From SW10 sp965657795 (GTDB lineage: Bacteria; Verrucomicrobiota; Verrucomicrobiia; Verrucomicrobiales; Akkermansiaceae), in contig CBFHQJ010000002.1 of the NCBI GenBank assembly GCA_965657795.1, forward strand, positions 1 to 64,000: a stretch of 64,000 bases of DNA. Direction: 5' to 3'. Below the pieces are notes generated by a model, which searched no databases, had not been told where the DNA came from, and saw only the letters and a list, made by a program, of their open reading frames with translations. Positions 44,583 through 53,388 of the stretch are shown here, piece by piece; positions within the stretch are counted from its first letter, which is position 1; each line of letters begins with the position of its first letter. Position numbers and translations under genes: made by a program.

Positions 44583-46276
44583 TCGGTCTTCGCCTTGTCG
44601 ATGGGAGTGGTCCCTTTTTTGCTCCGGTCAAACGTCGACGTCTGAACTGGTCCAAGATTCCTTTCCATGACCTGCCTTGCGGCAAAGAAGGGCGGGAGGT
44701 TTGGGATCGGATCGCGGACGACCTGGCCGAATTTGCCGATGCGGTTGTCGAGGCTGGATTCAACGCCATCAGTCTCGATGATGTCGCGCACCTGACTTCT
44801 CATTCCTGGTACGAGAAAGGTGTTGGGGAAAGGATTTCATTTTGTGCGAAGGAGTTTTCCGGCTTCATTGCAATGCTGCGATCCAAGGGATTGGGCGTTT
44901 ATGTGACCTCCGATGTCGTCACCCTGAGTCGGGGTGTTTCCGCCAGGCTGGGGTCGTCACGCAGCGCGAGGCGCGCCTTTTATCTGGACGTTCTTCGGCG
45001 CTTCTTTGGGCAATATCCCGACGTGGACGGGGTGATCCTGAGGATCGGCGAATCTGACGGGTTGGATGTGCATGACGAACTTCGCAGCGAACTGCATTTG
45101 CGCTCGGCAGCCGAGGCTAATGAATTCCTCAAAGAGGTCCTCCCGCTCACAGAAGAAGTTGGTAAAAAAGTTGTCTTGCGGACGTGGACGGTGGGTGCCC
45201 ATCGCATTGGGGATCTGATTTGGCGGAAAGGAACTCTTGATAGGTTGGTCGAGGGGATCCAATCGCCAAACTTTATTTTGTCGATGAAGCCGGGAGACTC
45301 TGATTTTTTCCGATATCTTCCGCTCAACGATTCTTTCCGCAGGTATCGAGGATCCAAGATCATCGAGTTGCAAGCCCGGCCGGAATACGAAGGGGCCGGA
45401 GAGCTGCCGACCTTTCTCGGATACGAGTACGATCGCTACCGGGAAGCATTGGAGGGTGTCGAAGGTTTGGTGGGTGTTTCGGTTTGGTGTCAGACCGGAG
45501 GTTGGCATCGCTTTCGAAGGATGTCCTTTTTTGGAGATGGTTCTCCTTGGGTGGAGCTGAATGCAAGGGCGGCACTTGCTGTGATTGGGGACGGGCTTGC
45601 GGTTACAAAATTCTTGGACCGGGAGGGTCTTCAGCGCGATTTTTTCGAGAGTCTCGACCTCGTTATCCGCGAGGGTTTCTATCTGCCTGCTTTTGCACAA
45701 CAACAACTCTATCTGAGGAGGGTTAGGATTCCTCCCTTGCTCCATGTCTACTGGGATACGGTTTTCTTGATCGCTCCGGTTCGTAAATTGATGAGAGCAC
45801 TCGTTAAGGAACGGGTCGATCCGCTGGAGGCCGACTGCGTGGTTAGAGAACATTTGGAAAGGATGTTTTCGATGGCAGGTGACCTTCCCTTCCCACGGGA
45901 GGATCTGGACTTCATGGCCGATACCCTGGGGATGATCTCGCTGGCCCGCAGATACTACTTTGGCCTTTTTTCAGAGCAGCTTGTTCAGGAGATCGAGCAG
46001 GCCAAGAAGCGCTACAAGAAGAGGTGGCCCAAGGGAGGTTTGCGGACCAGATTTAGGATACGCACGGATTTCCAGCCTGTTCGCATGAAAAGACGGTCGA
46101 TGCGTTGGGCGGTCCGGGTGCTCCTGCGGAGGCGCAAGGCTTACCGTTTTCTTGATTACGCCTTTGTCCTAACCCTGCTTGGCGTTCTCTATCGAAGGGT
46201 GATCAAAGAGCGGCCAGGCGCCATTCCGGATGTTATGAAGGAATCGGCAATGGGCGTGGACAGCTTGTTCGAATGA
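44579..46276 (+). CDS. Cytosolic TIM-barrel-like protein (GH67-like), function unknown
   Basis: 565 residues from the ATG at 44579, which overlaps the stop of the fused enzyme by four bases, so translation is probably coupled. No signal peptide. Strand-like blocks suggest a beta/alpha barrel: VEAGFNAISLDDVAHLTS, LGVYVTSDVVTLSRG, VDGVILRIGESDGLDVHDEL, VLRTWTVGAH, KIIELQARPEYEGAGELPTF and VSVWCQTGGWHRF. The layout recalls GH67 alpha-glucuronidase-like proteins. The C-terminal third is helical and basic, with RRRSMRWAVRVLLRRRKAYR. It may act on the glycolipid headgroup made by its partner, but I know of no characterised homologue. Confidence 0.6.
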   Translation: MIGLRLVDGSGPFFAPVKRRRLNWSKIPFHDLPCGKEGREVWDRIADDLAEFADAVVEAGFNAISLDDVAHLTSHSWYEKGVGERISFCAKEFSGFIAMLRSKGLGVYVTSDVVTLSRGVSARLGSSRSARRAFYLDVLRRFFGQYPDVDGVILRIGESDGLDVHDELRSELHLRSAAEANEFLKEVLPLTEEVGKKVVLRTWTVGAHRIGDLIWRKGTLDRLVEGIQSPNFILSMKPGDSDFFRYLPLNDSFRRYRGSKIIELQARPEYEGAGELPTFLGYEYDRYREALEGVEGLVGVSVWCQTGGWHRFRRMSFFGDGSPWVELNARAALAVIGDGLAVTKFLDREGLQRDFFESLDLVIREGFYLPAFAQQQLYLRRVRIPPLLHVYWDTVFLIAPVRKLMRALVKERVDPLEADCVVREHLERMFSMAGDLPFPREDLDFMADTLGMISLARRYYFGLFSEQLVQEIEQAKKRYKKRWPKGGLRTRFRIRTDFQPVRMKRRSMRWAVRVLLRRRKAYRFLDYAFVLTLLGVLYRRVIKERPGAIPDVMKESAMGVDSLFE

Positions 46277-46373
46277 TTCGCTGGTTGATAGATTCGGTTT
46301 GGAACGTCTGGTTGATTATGTTTTCCTGACCTCCCGCCCCAAAGGGGGTGACGGCGAAATCGTTTTATCTTCA

Positions 46374-47564
46374 ATGAATACCAAGTTTCTTTTTCTTTTC
46401 GGGTGGTCAGTTCTTTGCACGCCGCTGGCTCTTCAGGCTGCGGATTTCTCTGCGGAAAACTCCAAGAAAGAGAAGAAAAAGAAAGGGCCGGGCGATTGGT
46501 GCGACACTTTGCAGGACTTTGGTGAGCTCTATGACGAGAAGAAAAAGAACAATCCCTATGTGCAGAAGGTGGAGATTTTTGGCCGATACCAGCAGCAGTG
46601 GATTTATTCCGATGGCACAGACAGCGGCCGCGATTTTAGCGGATACGGGCAGCAGTTAAGGCGATTCCGGGTGGGAGCGTCGGTTGAGTTTTTTGACCGC
46701 TGGAAGTTTCGCGGGCGGATCAATTTGGAAGATGGCAATGTCAACAACACACGCCTTCACCATGAAAACTTCGATACCCTGACCATCCAGTATGAGTCCA
46801 AGGACATCGGTTTTATGGACGAACCCATGTTTGGATACGGCTTGACCAAGGTCGACTTCGGAGGCGAATGGTACACCTCTTCCCGCTACATTAAGACCGT
46901 CGAACGTAGTAATCTGGCGACTCTTTTTTCTCCTGATCGTGCCACAGGATTTTTCTCGGCCTTTGAGACCAAGGATTTCGATTTCGTTTGGGGGATTTTC
47001 TCATCCCGTGACCGTGACTACGCCTTGGCAGCCTGGGATGGTGGAGAGGTTTATTTCGGTTCTGTTCGGACCAAGATCGCCGGTGGAAAGCTCAGGGCCG
47101 ACTATATCTATGTCGATGCGACCGAGGAGGAGGATGAAATCTTTGGATTCAATTGGGCGGCCTCGGTGACCTATGACAAGGACATCGGAGATTGGGAGTT
47201 GATGGTGAATGGAACCTATGGGCGCAATGAAGATGGAGACGTTTACGGCATCGTGATCATGCCTTCGACTTTCTTGATTGAGGACCGTTTGGAGGCCGTG
47301 TTTCGTTACCAATGGGCCCATTCAACCTCGCTGCAGCTCCGTCCAGGGAACAACAACAACACTTCGATTCGTGCGATTGCCAGGACCGATGGGATAAGGA
47401 TTGCTCCAGGTGATGACAATCATTCTTTCTACGCCGGGCTGAACTATTACTTTTGCGACGATAATCTCAAGCTTATGACCGGGATTGAATATGAGACTCT
47501 CACCGGGGGGATCACCGATACCGAGGCGACTACGTTATGGGGAGCGTTACGCTTCTATTTCTAG
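46374..47564 (+). CDS. OprO/OprP-like phosphate-selective porin
   Basis: 396 residues from the ATG at 46374 (signal peptide MNTKFLFLFGWSVLCTPLALQA). A lysine-rich segment (SKKEKKKKGPGDW) and a short helix precede a porin barrel of alternating strands: VEIFGRYQQQWIYSDGTD, FRVGASVEFFDRWKFRGRI, YGLTKVDFGGEWYTSSRYI and the C-terminal WGALRFYF ending in phenylalanine. The pattern matches the porin O/P family, which admits phosphate or polyphosphate across the outer membrane. Its position before pstS supports that substrate. It follows the GH67-like gene by 97 bases. Confidence 0.82.
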   Translation: MNTKFLFLFGWSVLCTPLALQAADFSAENSKKEKKKKGPGDWCDTLQDFGELYDEKKKNNPYVQKVEIFGRYQQQWIYSDGTDSGRDFSGYGQQLRRFRVGASVEFFDRWKFRGRINLEDGNVNNTRLHHENFDTLTIQYESKDIGFMDEPMFGYGLTKVDFGGEWYTSSRYIKTVERSNLATLFSPDRATGFFSAFETKDFDFVWGIFSSRDRDYALAAWDGGEVYFGSVRTKIAGGKLRADYIYVDATEEEDEIFGFNWAASVTYDKDIGDWELMVNGTYGRNEDGDVYGIVIMPSTFLIEDRLEAVFRYQWAHSTSLQLRPGNNNNTSIRAIARTDGIRIAPGDDNHSFYAGLNYYFCDDNLKLMTGIEYETLTGGITDTEATTLWGALRFYF

Positions 47565-47610
47565 TCTGTCAGGAAGCTTTCGGCTGCTTTTAGGGGAAGG
47601 TTCCTTCGCT

Positions 47611-47630
47611 ATGTGAGGAAATCGTCACAT
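47611..47630. promoter_or_regulatory. Palindrome upstream of pstS
   Basis: ATGTGA-N8-TCACAT is a perfect inverted repeat ending 79 bases before the pstS start. It contains GTCAC, and GAAATCG in its centre also occurs before the porin (46355-46361). It is a candidate phosphate-responsive operator. The regulator (PhoB-like or other) is not in the window. Confidence 0.45.
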
Positions 47631-47709
47631 TTCATCATTATGGTCTCCCGGATTGATCGATAACCTGGGGCCGCGTTGTCCGTCGGCAACGCAATCCCCC
47701 CTTCCTCTA

Positions 47710-48525
47710 ATGATCAAAAAATCCTTCGTAGTTTTTGCTCTCGGTCTTTTTTCGTGTCTCCCTCTTGGCGCAGACCCGGAGAAACTTGTGATCATGGGGT
47801 CTGACACTCTGGGTTCGAAGTTGGTCCTTCAATTAAAAGAAGCATACATGGCTGAGGGGAGCGAAACTGATTTCGAAATTTCCGCCGAAGGATCGTCCCA
47901 AGCCTTTGCCAACTTGTTGGCTGGTGAGGCGGACATTGGCATGTCCAGTCGGGATGCCCAGCAAGAGGAAGAAAATCGTTTCCTTGTGAAAGGCAAGAAG
48001 CTGGTCGAGCACACCGCTGGCTGGGACATGATTGCCGTGATTGTAAACGAGAAGAAGGGAGTCAGGAAACTGAGTCTTAAGGATATTGAGGGGATTTTTA
48101 CCGGCGATATCATGGACTGGAGCGAGCTTGGCGGGAAGCCGGGCAAGATCTCGGTATACACCCGAAACACGGCATCCGGCACTTTTCAGATTTTTCAACG
48201 CCTGGCAATGGGGCGCAGGGACTACGCAGCCGGAAGCCAGAAGTTGGCCGGGAATGAACAAATCGCGAACGAGGTGGCTGCGAACGAAAACGGAATCGGG
48301 TATGTCGGATTGGCTTTCGTTGATAAAAAAGGAGTCCGCGCCGTGAAAGTTGACGGGGTTTCTCCAAGCGCCAAGAACAAGGGGAAATATCCACTCGCCC
48401 GTAAGCTTTTTTACTACACCACGGGTGAGCCGGAAGGGAACGTGAAGAAGTTTCTCGATTGGGCGATCAAGTCCAAATCGGCAAAGGAAATCGTCTCCAA
48501 AGTCGGGTTTATCCCCATCAAATAA
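47710..48525 (+). CDS. pstS: Periplasmic phosphate-binding protein
   Basis: 271 residues from the ATG at 47710, with signal peptide MIKKSFVVFALGLFSCLPLGA. The phosphate-binding fold shows KLVIMGSDTLGSKLVLQL, FEISAEGSSQAFANLLAGEA, DIGMSSRDAQ, YTRNTASGTFQIF and NGIGYVGLAFV, with the serine, threonine and arginine ligands expected of PstS. It captures phosphate and hands it to PstC-PstA. It is the first gene of the pst cluster and is separated from pstC by 128 bases that hold three GTGAC/GTCAC motifs. Confidence 0.93.
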   Translation: MIKKSFVVFALGLFSCLPLGADPEKLVIMGSDTLGSKLVLQLKEAYMAEGSETDFEISAEGSSQAFANLLAGEADIGMSSRDAQQEEENRFLVKGKKLVEHTAGWDMIAVIVNEKKGVRKLSLKDIEGIFTGDIMDWSELGGKPGKISVYTRNTASGTFQIFQRLAMGRRDYAAGSQKLAGNEQIANEVAANENGIGYVGLAFVDKKGVRAVKVDGVSPSAKNKGKYPLARKLFYYTTGEPEGNVKKFLDWAIKSKSAKEIVSKVGFIPIK

Positions 48526-48557
48526 ACCCCAGCTCCAAGCACGGCGTGGTCCCGAAG

Positions 48558-48591
48558 GTGACGCAATTGTCACTTAGCCTTCTTCTGTGAC
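48558..48591. promoter_or_regulatory. GTGAC/GTCAC half-site cluster before pstC
   Basis: GTGAC at 48558, GTCAC at 48569 and GTGAC at 48587. The first two form an inverted repeat with an 11-base period, the spacing typical of PhoB half-sites. The cluster lies 63-96 bases upstream of the pstC start and suggests a second promoter for the transporter genes. Its function is inferred. Confidence 0.4.
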
Positions 48592-48653
48592 CCGCTCCCA
48601 GCTGGCTTATCCTGCCATCGTTAGTTCCGTGACGAGTTTTCCCCAATCACCTG

Positions 48654-50546
48654 ATGGCAAATCAATTTCAATCCAAAGGGCGACGAATCTTCGGCTTTAG
48701 CGTTCAGGATTGGATCAAGGGGTTCTTCAGTGGAAATGCCGCGATTTCGATGGGGGTCATATTTCTCATTTTCGTTTTCTTGGTCTCTGAGGCGGTGCGC
48801 TTCTTTCCGGACCATCATCGTGAATTGGCCCTGTCCCGGAAGACCGGCCAGGAATATGTCGATTTCATCATTCGCGAGGCGAGGGGATATCAGGAGATTT
48901 CGAGTCTTACGAATCAGGCTTACTTTCAGGAATTGGATGCCCGATTTGGAGTTGAGCGTGGGCTGGTCGAGGGCTTTGAAGTTCTTCAGGAAATGATCGA
49001 GGATGGCGCGGAGTCTGAGATCGAAGCGTTGGCTGAAGCCCGCGAAGCCACGGACCCAGTGGCATTGAGTGCTGCTGAGAAACTCTACTGGGCAAAGTCC
49101 GGCGAGCTTGTCGATGGCGCTGATCGTTCTGTGGTTGATTCTTTCGGCAGACTTTCGACTGATGATTCAGATTGGCGGAAGCTGCTGCAGGTTGCACGTG
49201 GCTACGACGCGGTTGAGGAAGAAACCCCGGACCTGATTACGGCGGCTGAGGAGGAGATGGAATCCGGAATGGCGAAATTTTGGGAGGCAAAGATGTTGAT
49301 TTCCTCTGCTGGATCCGACCTCAAACGGCTTCGGGATCGGCTGGTTGGAATTGCTTCAGCGACAAGGAAAGAGGTCGAGACCGATCGTTCGGTGGGGATG
49401 CGTAAAAAGGCCTTGTTGGAAGGGGCTGAAGCACTGCAGGGTAAGGCACGGGAGGAGCAACTAGCCGAGGCCGAGGCTTTGGAGATTTTGGGGGAGTTTC
49501 CTTTTGAGGAGAGAGTTCAGCCGATTCTTGATGCCCGTGAAGAGCACCAAAAAGCTGCCGATAATCTCAAAAAAAAGTTGAGAGGAGGGATCGCCGCTCT
49601 GCCCGGGGAGTATTCATCGGAGGCGTCGCGAAAATTGGTCGCAAAGATCCGGCAGGCCGGGCCGGTTTATTTGAAAGCGCTTGACGAGAGTCTTGAGGCC
49701 TCAACCAAATGGTCTTGGAACGAGAAAGTGAGCTGGGGGTCGTCGGTGAGTCGCTTCTTCCTCGGGGAGGAATGGAAGACGGCTAGCGGAGGATGGAGGC
49801 AACTGTATGGATTCCTCCCCTTGTTCACCGGCTCGGTGACAATTTCCATGATTGCACTCTGTTTCGCGGTTCCATTTTCGATTGGGGCTGCCATTTATGT
49901 GAACCAGTTATCGTCTAAATGGGAGCAATCGTTCATGAAACCGGCGATTGAGATGATCCAGGCCATTCCCTCAATCGTGCTCGGATTTTTTGGAATCATG
50001 GTCCTTGGAAGCATGCTGGTGGAATACAGCGACAGTCCATGGGTTTCATGGTTGCCTGGCTTTCCCATCACCGAGCGACTAAACATGTTGAATGCCGGCA
50101 TGTTGCTCGCGCTCATGGCCATTCCGACCATCTTCACACTTTGTGAAGATGCTTTGAACAATGTTCCCCGATCCTTTTCAGAAGCCTCTTTGGCCCTGGG
50201 CGCCTCTCGTTTTCAAACCTTGCAACGAGTGGTGGTGCCAGCCGCCAGTTCTGGAATTCTTGCCGCAGTCTTGCTTGGCCTCGGTCGTATCATCGGCGAG
50301 ACGATGGTGGTTCTTTTGGTTGCGGGAAATCGAATTGCCATGCCGGATTGGGGTGATGGTCTGGGAATCATCACTCAACCCAGTCATACCATGACAGGAA
50401 TCATCGCGCAGGAAATGGGAGAGGTGACTGTGGGAACTCTTCACTACCGTTCGTTATTCCTTATTGGCTTGGTCCTCTTTGTGATCTCGCTTCTGATCAA
50501 TCTGGCTGCGCAAAAAATCATCAAACGACTTGGAGCTCATGTCTGA
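48654..50546 (+). CDS. pstC: Phosphate ABC transporter permease PstC with a large periplasmic insert
   Basis: 630 residues, about twice the usual 300-320. The first membrane segment is at about 34-51 (GVIFLIFVFLVSEAVRFF). Residues about 55-380 form a charged, probably coiled-coil region (AEEEMESGMAKFWEAKMLI, RKEVETDRSVGMRKKALLEG). The remainder is the normal permease: LPLFTGSVTISMIALCFAVP, YVNQLSSKWEQSFMKP, IQAIPSIVLGFFG, the coupling loop EASLALGASRFQTLQRVVVP and IIGETMVVLLVAGNR. The insert replaces the short periplasmic loop after the first helix. Its last eight bases overlap the start of pstA. Confidence 0.9.
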   Translation: MANQFQSKGRRIFGFSVQDWIKGFFSGNAAISMGVIFLIFVFLVSEAVRFFPDHHRELALSRKTGQEYVDFIIREARGYQEISSLTNQAYFQELDARFGVERGLVEGFEVLQEMIEDGAESEIEALAEAREATDPVALSAAEKLYWAKSGELVDGADRSVVDSFGRLSTDDSDWRKLLQVARGYDAVEEETPDLITAAEEEMESGMAKFWEAKMLISSAGSDLKRLRDRLVGIASATRKEVETDRSVGMRKKALLEGAEALQGKAREEQLAEAEALEILGEFPFEERVQPILDAREEHQKAADNLKKKLRGGIAALPGEYSSEASRKLVAKIRQAGPVYLKALDESLEASTKWSWNEKVSWGSSVSRFFLGEEWKTASGGWRQLYGFLPLFTGSVTISMIALCFAVPFSIGAAIYVNQLSSKWEQSFMKPAIEMIQAIPSIVLGFFGIMVLGSMLVEYSDSPWVSWLPGFPITERLNMLNAGMLLALMAIPTIFTLCEDALNNVPRSFSEASLALGASRFQTLQRVVVPAASSGILAAVLLGLGRIIGETMVVLLVAGNRIAMPDWGDGLGIITQPSHTMTGIIAQEMGEVTVGTLHYRSLFLIGLVLFVISLLINLAAQKIIKRLGAHV

Positions 50547-51717
50547 AGAAGTCGGACAAAACAGCAAGCCCGCCAAGGACGACAATCCTTTTGGCTTCGG
50601 AAGGCGAGGCCGTCGTTGGAGTGATCGTGTGGGAACAAGCGTTTTTGCCTTCTTCACCTACTTTATCCTGGCCTGTGTTTTTCTAATCATCGGCAAGATT
50701 ACCCTGAATGGAGCTCCTGTTCTCTTTCAAGGTGAAGCTCCGTTTCTTAAGACCGAGTTCTTTTCAAAATCGCCCATGACTCTGCATGAGTTTGAAGACG
50801 AGGAAGGAAAAATTCGCCAACTTGATCATGATCAATTTGTGGAGTTCCAAAATAAAAACCCCAATGCGGTGATTCAAAATGCAGAATCTCATTCCTATGC
50901 AGGCGGAGGAATTCTAGGCCCTCTGGTGGGGACTATTTTATTGGTCTTACTCTGTATGGTGATTGCCTTGTTTATCGGTATTTCAACGGCAATTTATCTG
51001 ATCGAGTATGCCAATGAAGGGCGGATTACCAATACCCTTAGGCTCGCGATTATGAATTTGGCAGGGGTTCCTTCCATCGTATTTGGCCTGTTTGGTTTTG
51101 CCTTTTTCTGTCTTGCCCCGATCTTCCCGGTTTTCACCGGAGCTCCGGACTGGGATAGATCTCTTCTGGCAATTCCGGTTTGGCCGACTGATGGCTACCT
51201 GAGTTTCCAAGGCTGGGGCAGTTCCTTGCTGGCCGGTGGCGCCACGCTTGCTGTCATGGTTCTGCCTATTATTGTGGCGGCCTGCGAGGAGTCATTAAAA
51301 GCTGTTCCCGAGGGGTTTCGGGAAGCATCACTGGCCCTTGGGGCCACAAAATGGGAGTGCATTCGGACGGCTGTTCTCCCTTACGCCGCGCCAGGAATGC
51401 TCACCGCTTCAGTGCTTGGAATCACCCGTGTCGCCGGCGAAACAGCTCCCATTATGTTTACCGCTGCGGTTGCGACCAAGGGTAAGCTACCGTGGGAAAC
51501 TTCAGAAGGGAGCGGTTTATATTGGCTCTCCAGTGTCTTGACCCAAAAAGTTGAAGCACTCCCATATCACATCTATAATATTTCCAAATTACAGTCCAAC
51601 GAAGCTCTCGATGAGATGCGCTATGGCTCGGTTTTTGTCTTCCTTCTCCTCGTTGTCGGTTTTGCGATGATTTCGGTGATCCTCCGTTCACGTTATCGCA
51701 AAAAACTGAAATGGTAG
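50539..51717 (+). CDS. pstA: Phosphate ABC transporter permease PstA
   Basis: 392 residues from the ATG at 50539, inside the end of pstC, so translation is coupled. After a polar N-terminus come a first membrane helix (FAFFTYFILACVFLIIGKITL), a periplasmic loop longer than usual (about 90 residues, with FEDEEGKIRQLDHDQF), and the permease core: IALFIGISTAIYLIEY, GVPSIVFGLFGFAFFCL, the coupling loop EASLALGATKWECIRTAVLP, and VAGETAPIMFTAAV. Forms the channel with PstC. Confidence 0.93.
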   Translation: MSEEVGQNSKPAKDDNPFGFGRRGRRWSDRVGTSVFAFFTYFILACVFLIIGKITLNGAPVLFQGEAPFLKTEFFSKSPMTLHEFEDEEGKIRQLDHDQFVEFQNKNPNAVIQNAESHSYAGGGILGPLVGTILLVLLCMVIALFIGISTAIYLIEYANEGRITNTLRLAIMNLAGVPSIVFGLFGFAFFCLAPIFPVFTGAPDWDRSLLAIPVWPTDGYLSFQGWGSSLLAGGATLAVMVLPIIVAACEESLKAVPEGFREASLALGATKWECIRTAVLPYAAPGMLTASVLGITRVAGETAPIMFTAAVATKGKLPWETSEGSGLYWLSSVLTQKVEALPYHIYNISKLQSNEALDEMRYGSVFVFLLLVVGFAMISVILRSRYRKKLKW

Positions 51718-51727
51718 TCACTACTCC

Positions 51728-52531
51728 ATGATAGAATCCACTTCAAATCCTGCTGACTCTGAAGCTGATCACTCGATTATTTCGATCGAAGATCTGAGCT
51801 TCAGTTATGACCTCGGGAAAACCAACACCTTGCGGAATATTCTTTTGAAGATTCCCGAGGGACGCGTGACTGCGTTTATTGGGCCATCAGGTTGTGGCAA
51901 GTCGACTCTTTTACGTTGTCTCAATCGCATGAACGATCTTGTGGAATCGTCCAAGGTGACCAACGGGCGCATCCGGGTTCTGGGCCAGGATATTAATGCA
52001 CCCGATGTCGATGTGATTGAATTGCGAAAGCATGTCGGAATGGTGTTCCAAAAGTATAATCCGTTCCCAAAATCCATCTACGAAAATGTGGCATACGGTT
52101 TGCGGGTGCAGGGTGTAAAGAGGGGAGATATCCTCGACCAAGCCGTCGAAGAATCGCTCCGGAAAGCCGCTCTCTGGCAGGAGGTGAAAGATCGTCTCGA
52201 CTCGAACGCGCTCGAACTCTCCGGAGGTCAGCAACAACGCCTTTGTATCGCCCGCACCATCGCGGTGAAGCCGCGGATTATTCTCATGGATGAACCTTGC
52301 TCGGCTCTGGATCCCATCGCGACCGCCAGAATCGAGGAGCTTATCGCGGAATTACAGGACGATTTCACCATTGTAATCGTGACTCACAACATGCAGCAAG
52401 CTGCCCGCGTCTCCGATCAAACCGCCTTCTTCTATCTTGGCGAACTCGTTGAATACGCCGACACCACAACAATTTTTGGAAATCCAAAAGCGAAGCAAAC
52501 CGAAGACTATATCAGTGGTCGATTTGGTTAA
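51728..52531 (+). CDS. pstB: Phosphate ABC transporter ATPase PstB
   Basis: 267 residues. Walker A GPSGCGKSTLLRCLNRMNDL, Q-loop VGMVFQKYNPFPKSIYENVA, signature LELSGGQQQRLCIARTIA, Walker B RIILMDEPCSALDP and H-loop VIVTHNMQQAAR. The phrase NPFPKSIYENV is diagnostic for PstB. It sits 10 bases after pstA and 17 before phoU. Confidence 0.97.
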   Translation: MIESTSNPADSEADHSIISIEDLSFSYDLGKTNTLRNILLKIPEGRVTAFIGPSGCGKSTLLRCLNRMNDLVESSKVTNGRIRVLGQDINAPDVDVIELRKHVGMVFQKYNPFPKSIYENVAYGLRVQGVKRGDILDQAVEESLRKAALWQEVKDRLDSNALELSGGQQQRLCIARTIAVKPRIILMDEPCSALDPIATARIEELIAELQDDFTIVIVTHNMQQAARVSDQTAFFYLGELVEYADTTTIFGNPKAKQTEDYISGRFG

Positions 52532-52548
52532 AACCACCCCCACAAAAA

Positions 52549-53208
52549 ATGCCACATATCCTTAGAAATTATGATGTCGATCTCAGCAGGCTCAAAGATA
52601 GCGTTGTGGAAATGGGGACAATGGCTTTGGCCGCGATGGAAAAGTCCCTGATTGCACTTTCTTCGCGTGACAGTGATCTCTGCTACGATGTTGTTGAAGA
52701 TGATGAAATCATCGATCAGCAGGAGAAAAAAATCGATGAACAGGGAATGGCGATTCTATTGCGCTTTAATCCGGTGGCATCCGATCTTCGTCACGTCTTG
52801 TCTTCGATCAATATCTGCCGAAGTTTGGAGCGAATCGGCGATCATGCTGTGAATGTCGCGAAAAGAGCCCGAAAAGTGATCCGGAGCAGCGAATTGGATG
52901 AAACCCGCTTGGTGGAGCCGCTTTTTGCGGAGGCCCGCAAGATCGTTTCGGCTGCATTGACGGCCTACTCGGATGTGAACGAGACCATGGCGCACGTGGT
53001 GATCCAAATGGACCAAGAGGTTGATGATATTCACGAATCTCTTTGTAAGTCACTGAGCGAAAGAATTTCAGAGGGAGGGGAAGATACTGAGGCGCTACTT
53101 AATGTCATTTTTATGTCGCGGAGTTTGGAGCGCATTGGCGATTTGGCTGTGAATATCGCAGAAGATGTTGTTTTCTCCGCATCAGCGGAAGATATTAGGC
53201 ATACTTAA
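52549..53208 (+). CDS. phoU: Phosphate signalling protein PhoU
   Basis: 219 residues forming two PhoU helical repeats, visible as VVEDDEIIDQQEKKIDEQG with ICRSLERIGDHAVNVAKRA and MDQEVDDIHESLCKSL with MSRSLERIGDLAVNIAEDV. It links Pst activity to the PhoR-PhoB kinase system and restrains uptake. Neither phoR nor phoB is in the window. It ends the pst cluster; the 180 bases before mraZ hold no clear terminator. Confidence 0.96.
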   Translation: MPHILRNYDVDLSRLKDSVVEMGTMALAAMEKSLIALSSRDSDLCYDVVEDDEIIDQQEKKIDEQGMAILLRFNPVASDLRHVLSSINICRSLERIGDHAVNVAKRARKVIRSSELDETRLVEPLFAEARKIVSAALTAYSDVNETMAHVVIQMDQEVDDIHESLCKSLSERISEGGEDTEALLNVIFMSRSLERIGDLAVNIAEDVVFSASAEDIRHT

Positions 53209-53388
53209 ACGACTTCAAGTCAGCTGGTTGCATTTATTTCTCTTTTTCGGAGCGGCTTATCCTTTGATTTTTGGCCGGGACAGGCCATTCATTGTTTCGG
53301 AATCCCTGATTATTTAGGCTTTCGGGTTGATCTTTGGTGATCTCCAGTGTACGTCGGTGACCGCCGAAACACTTGGAAAGGCGTTTTT

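Noticed and set aside
47611..47630. CRP-type site before pstS
   Set aside because: The TGTGA and TCACA arms are eight bases apart, not the six of a CRP site, and no CRP gene context exists here.
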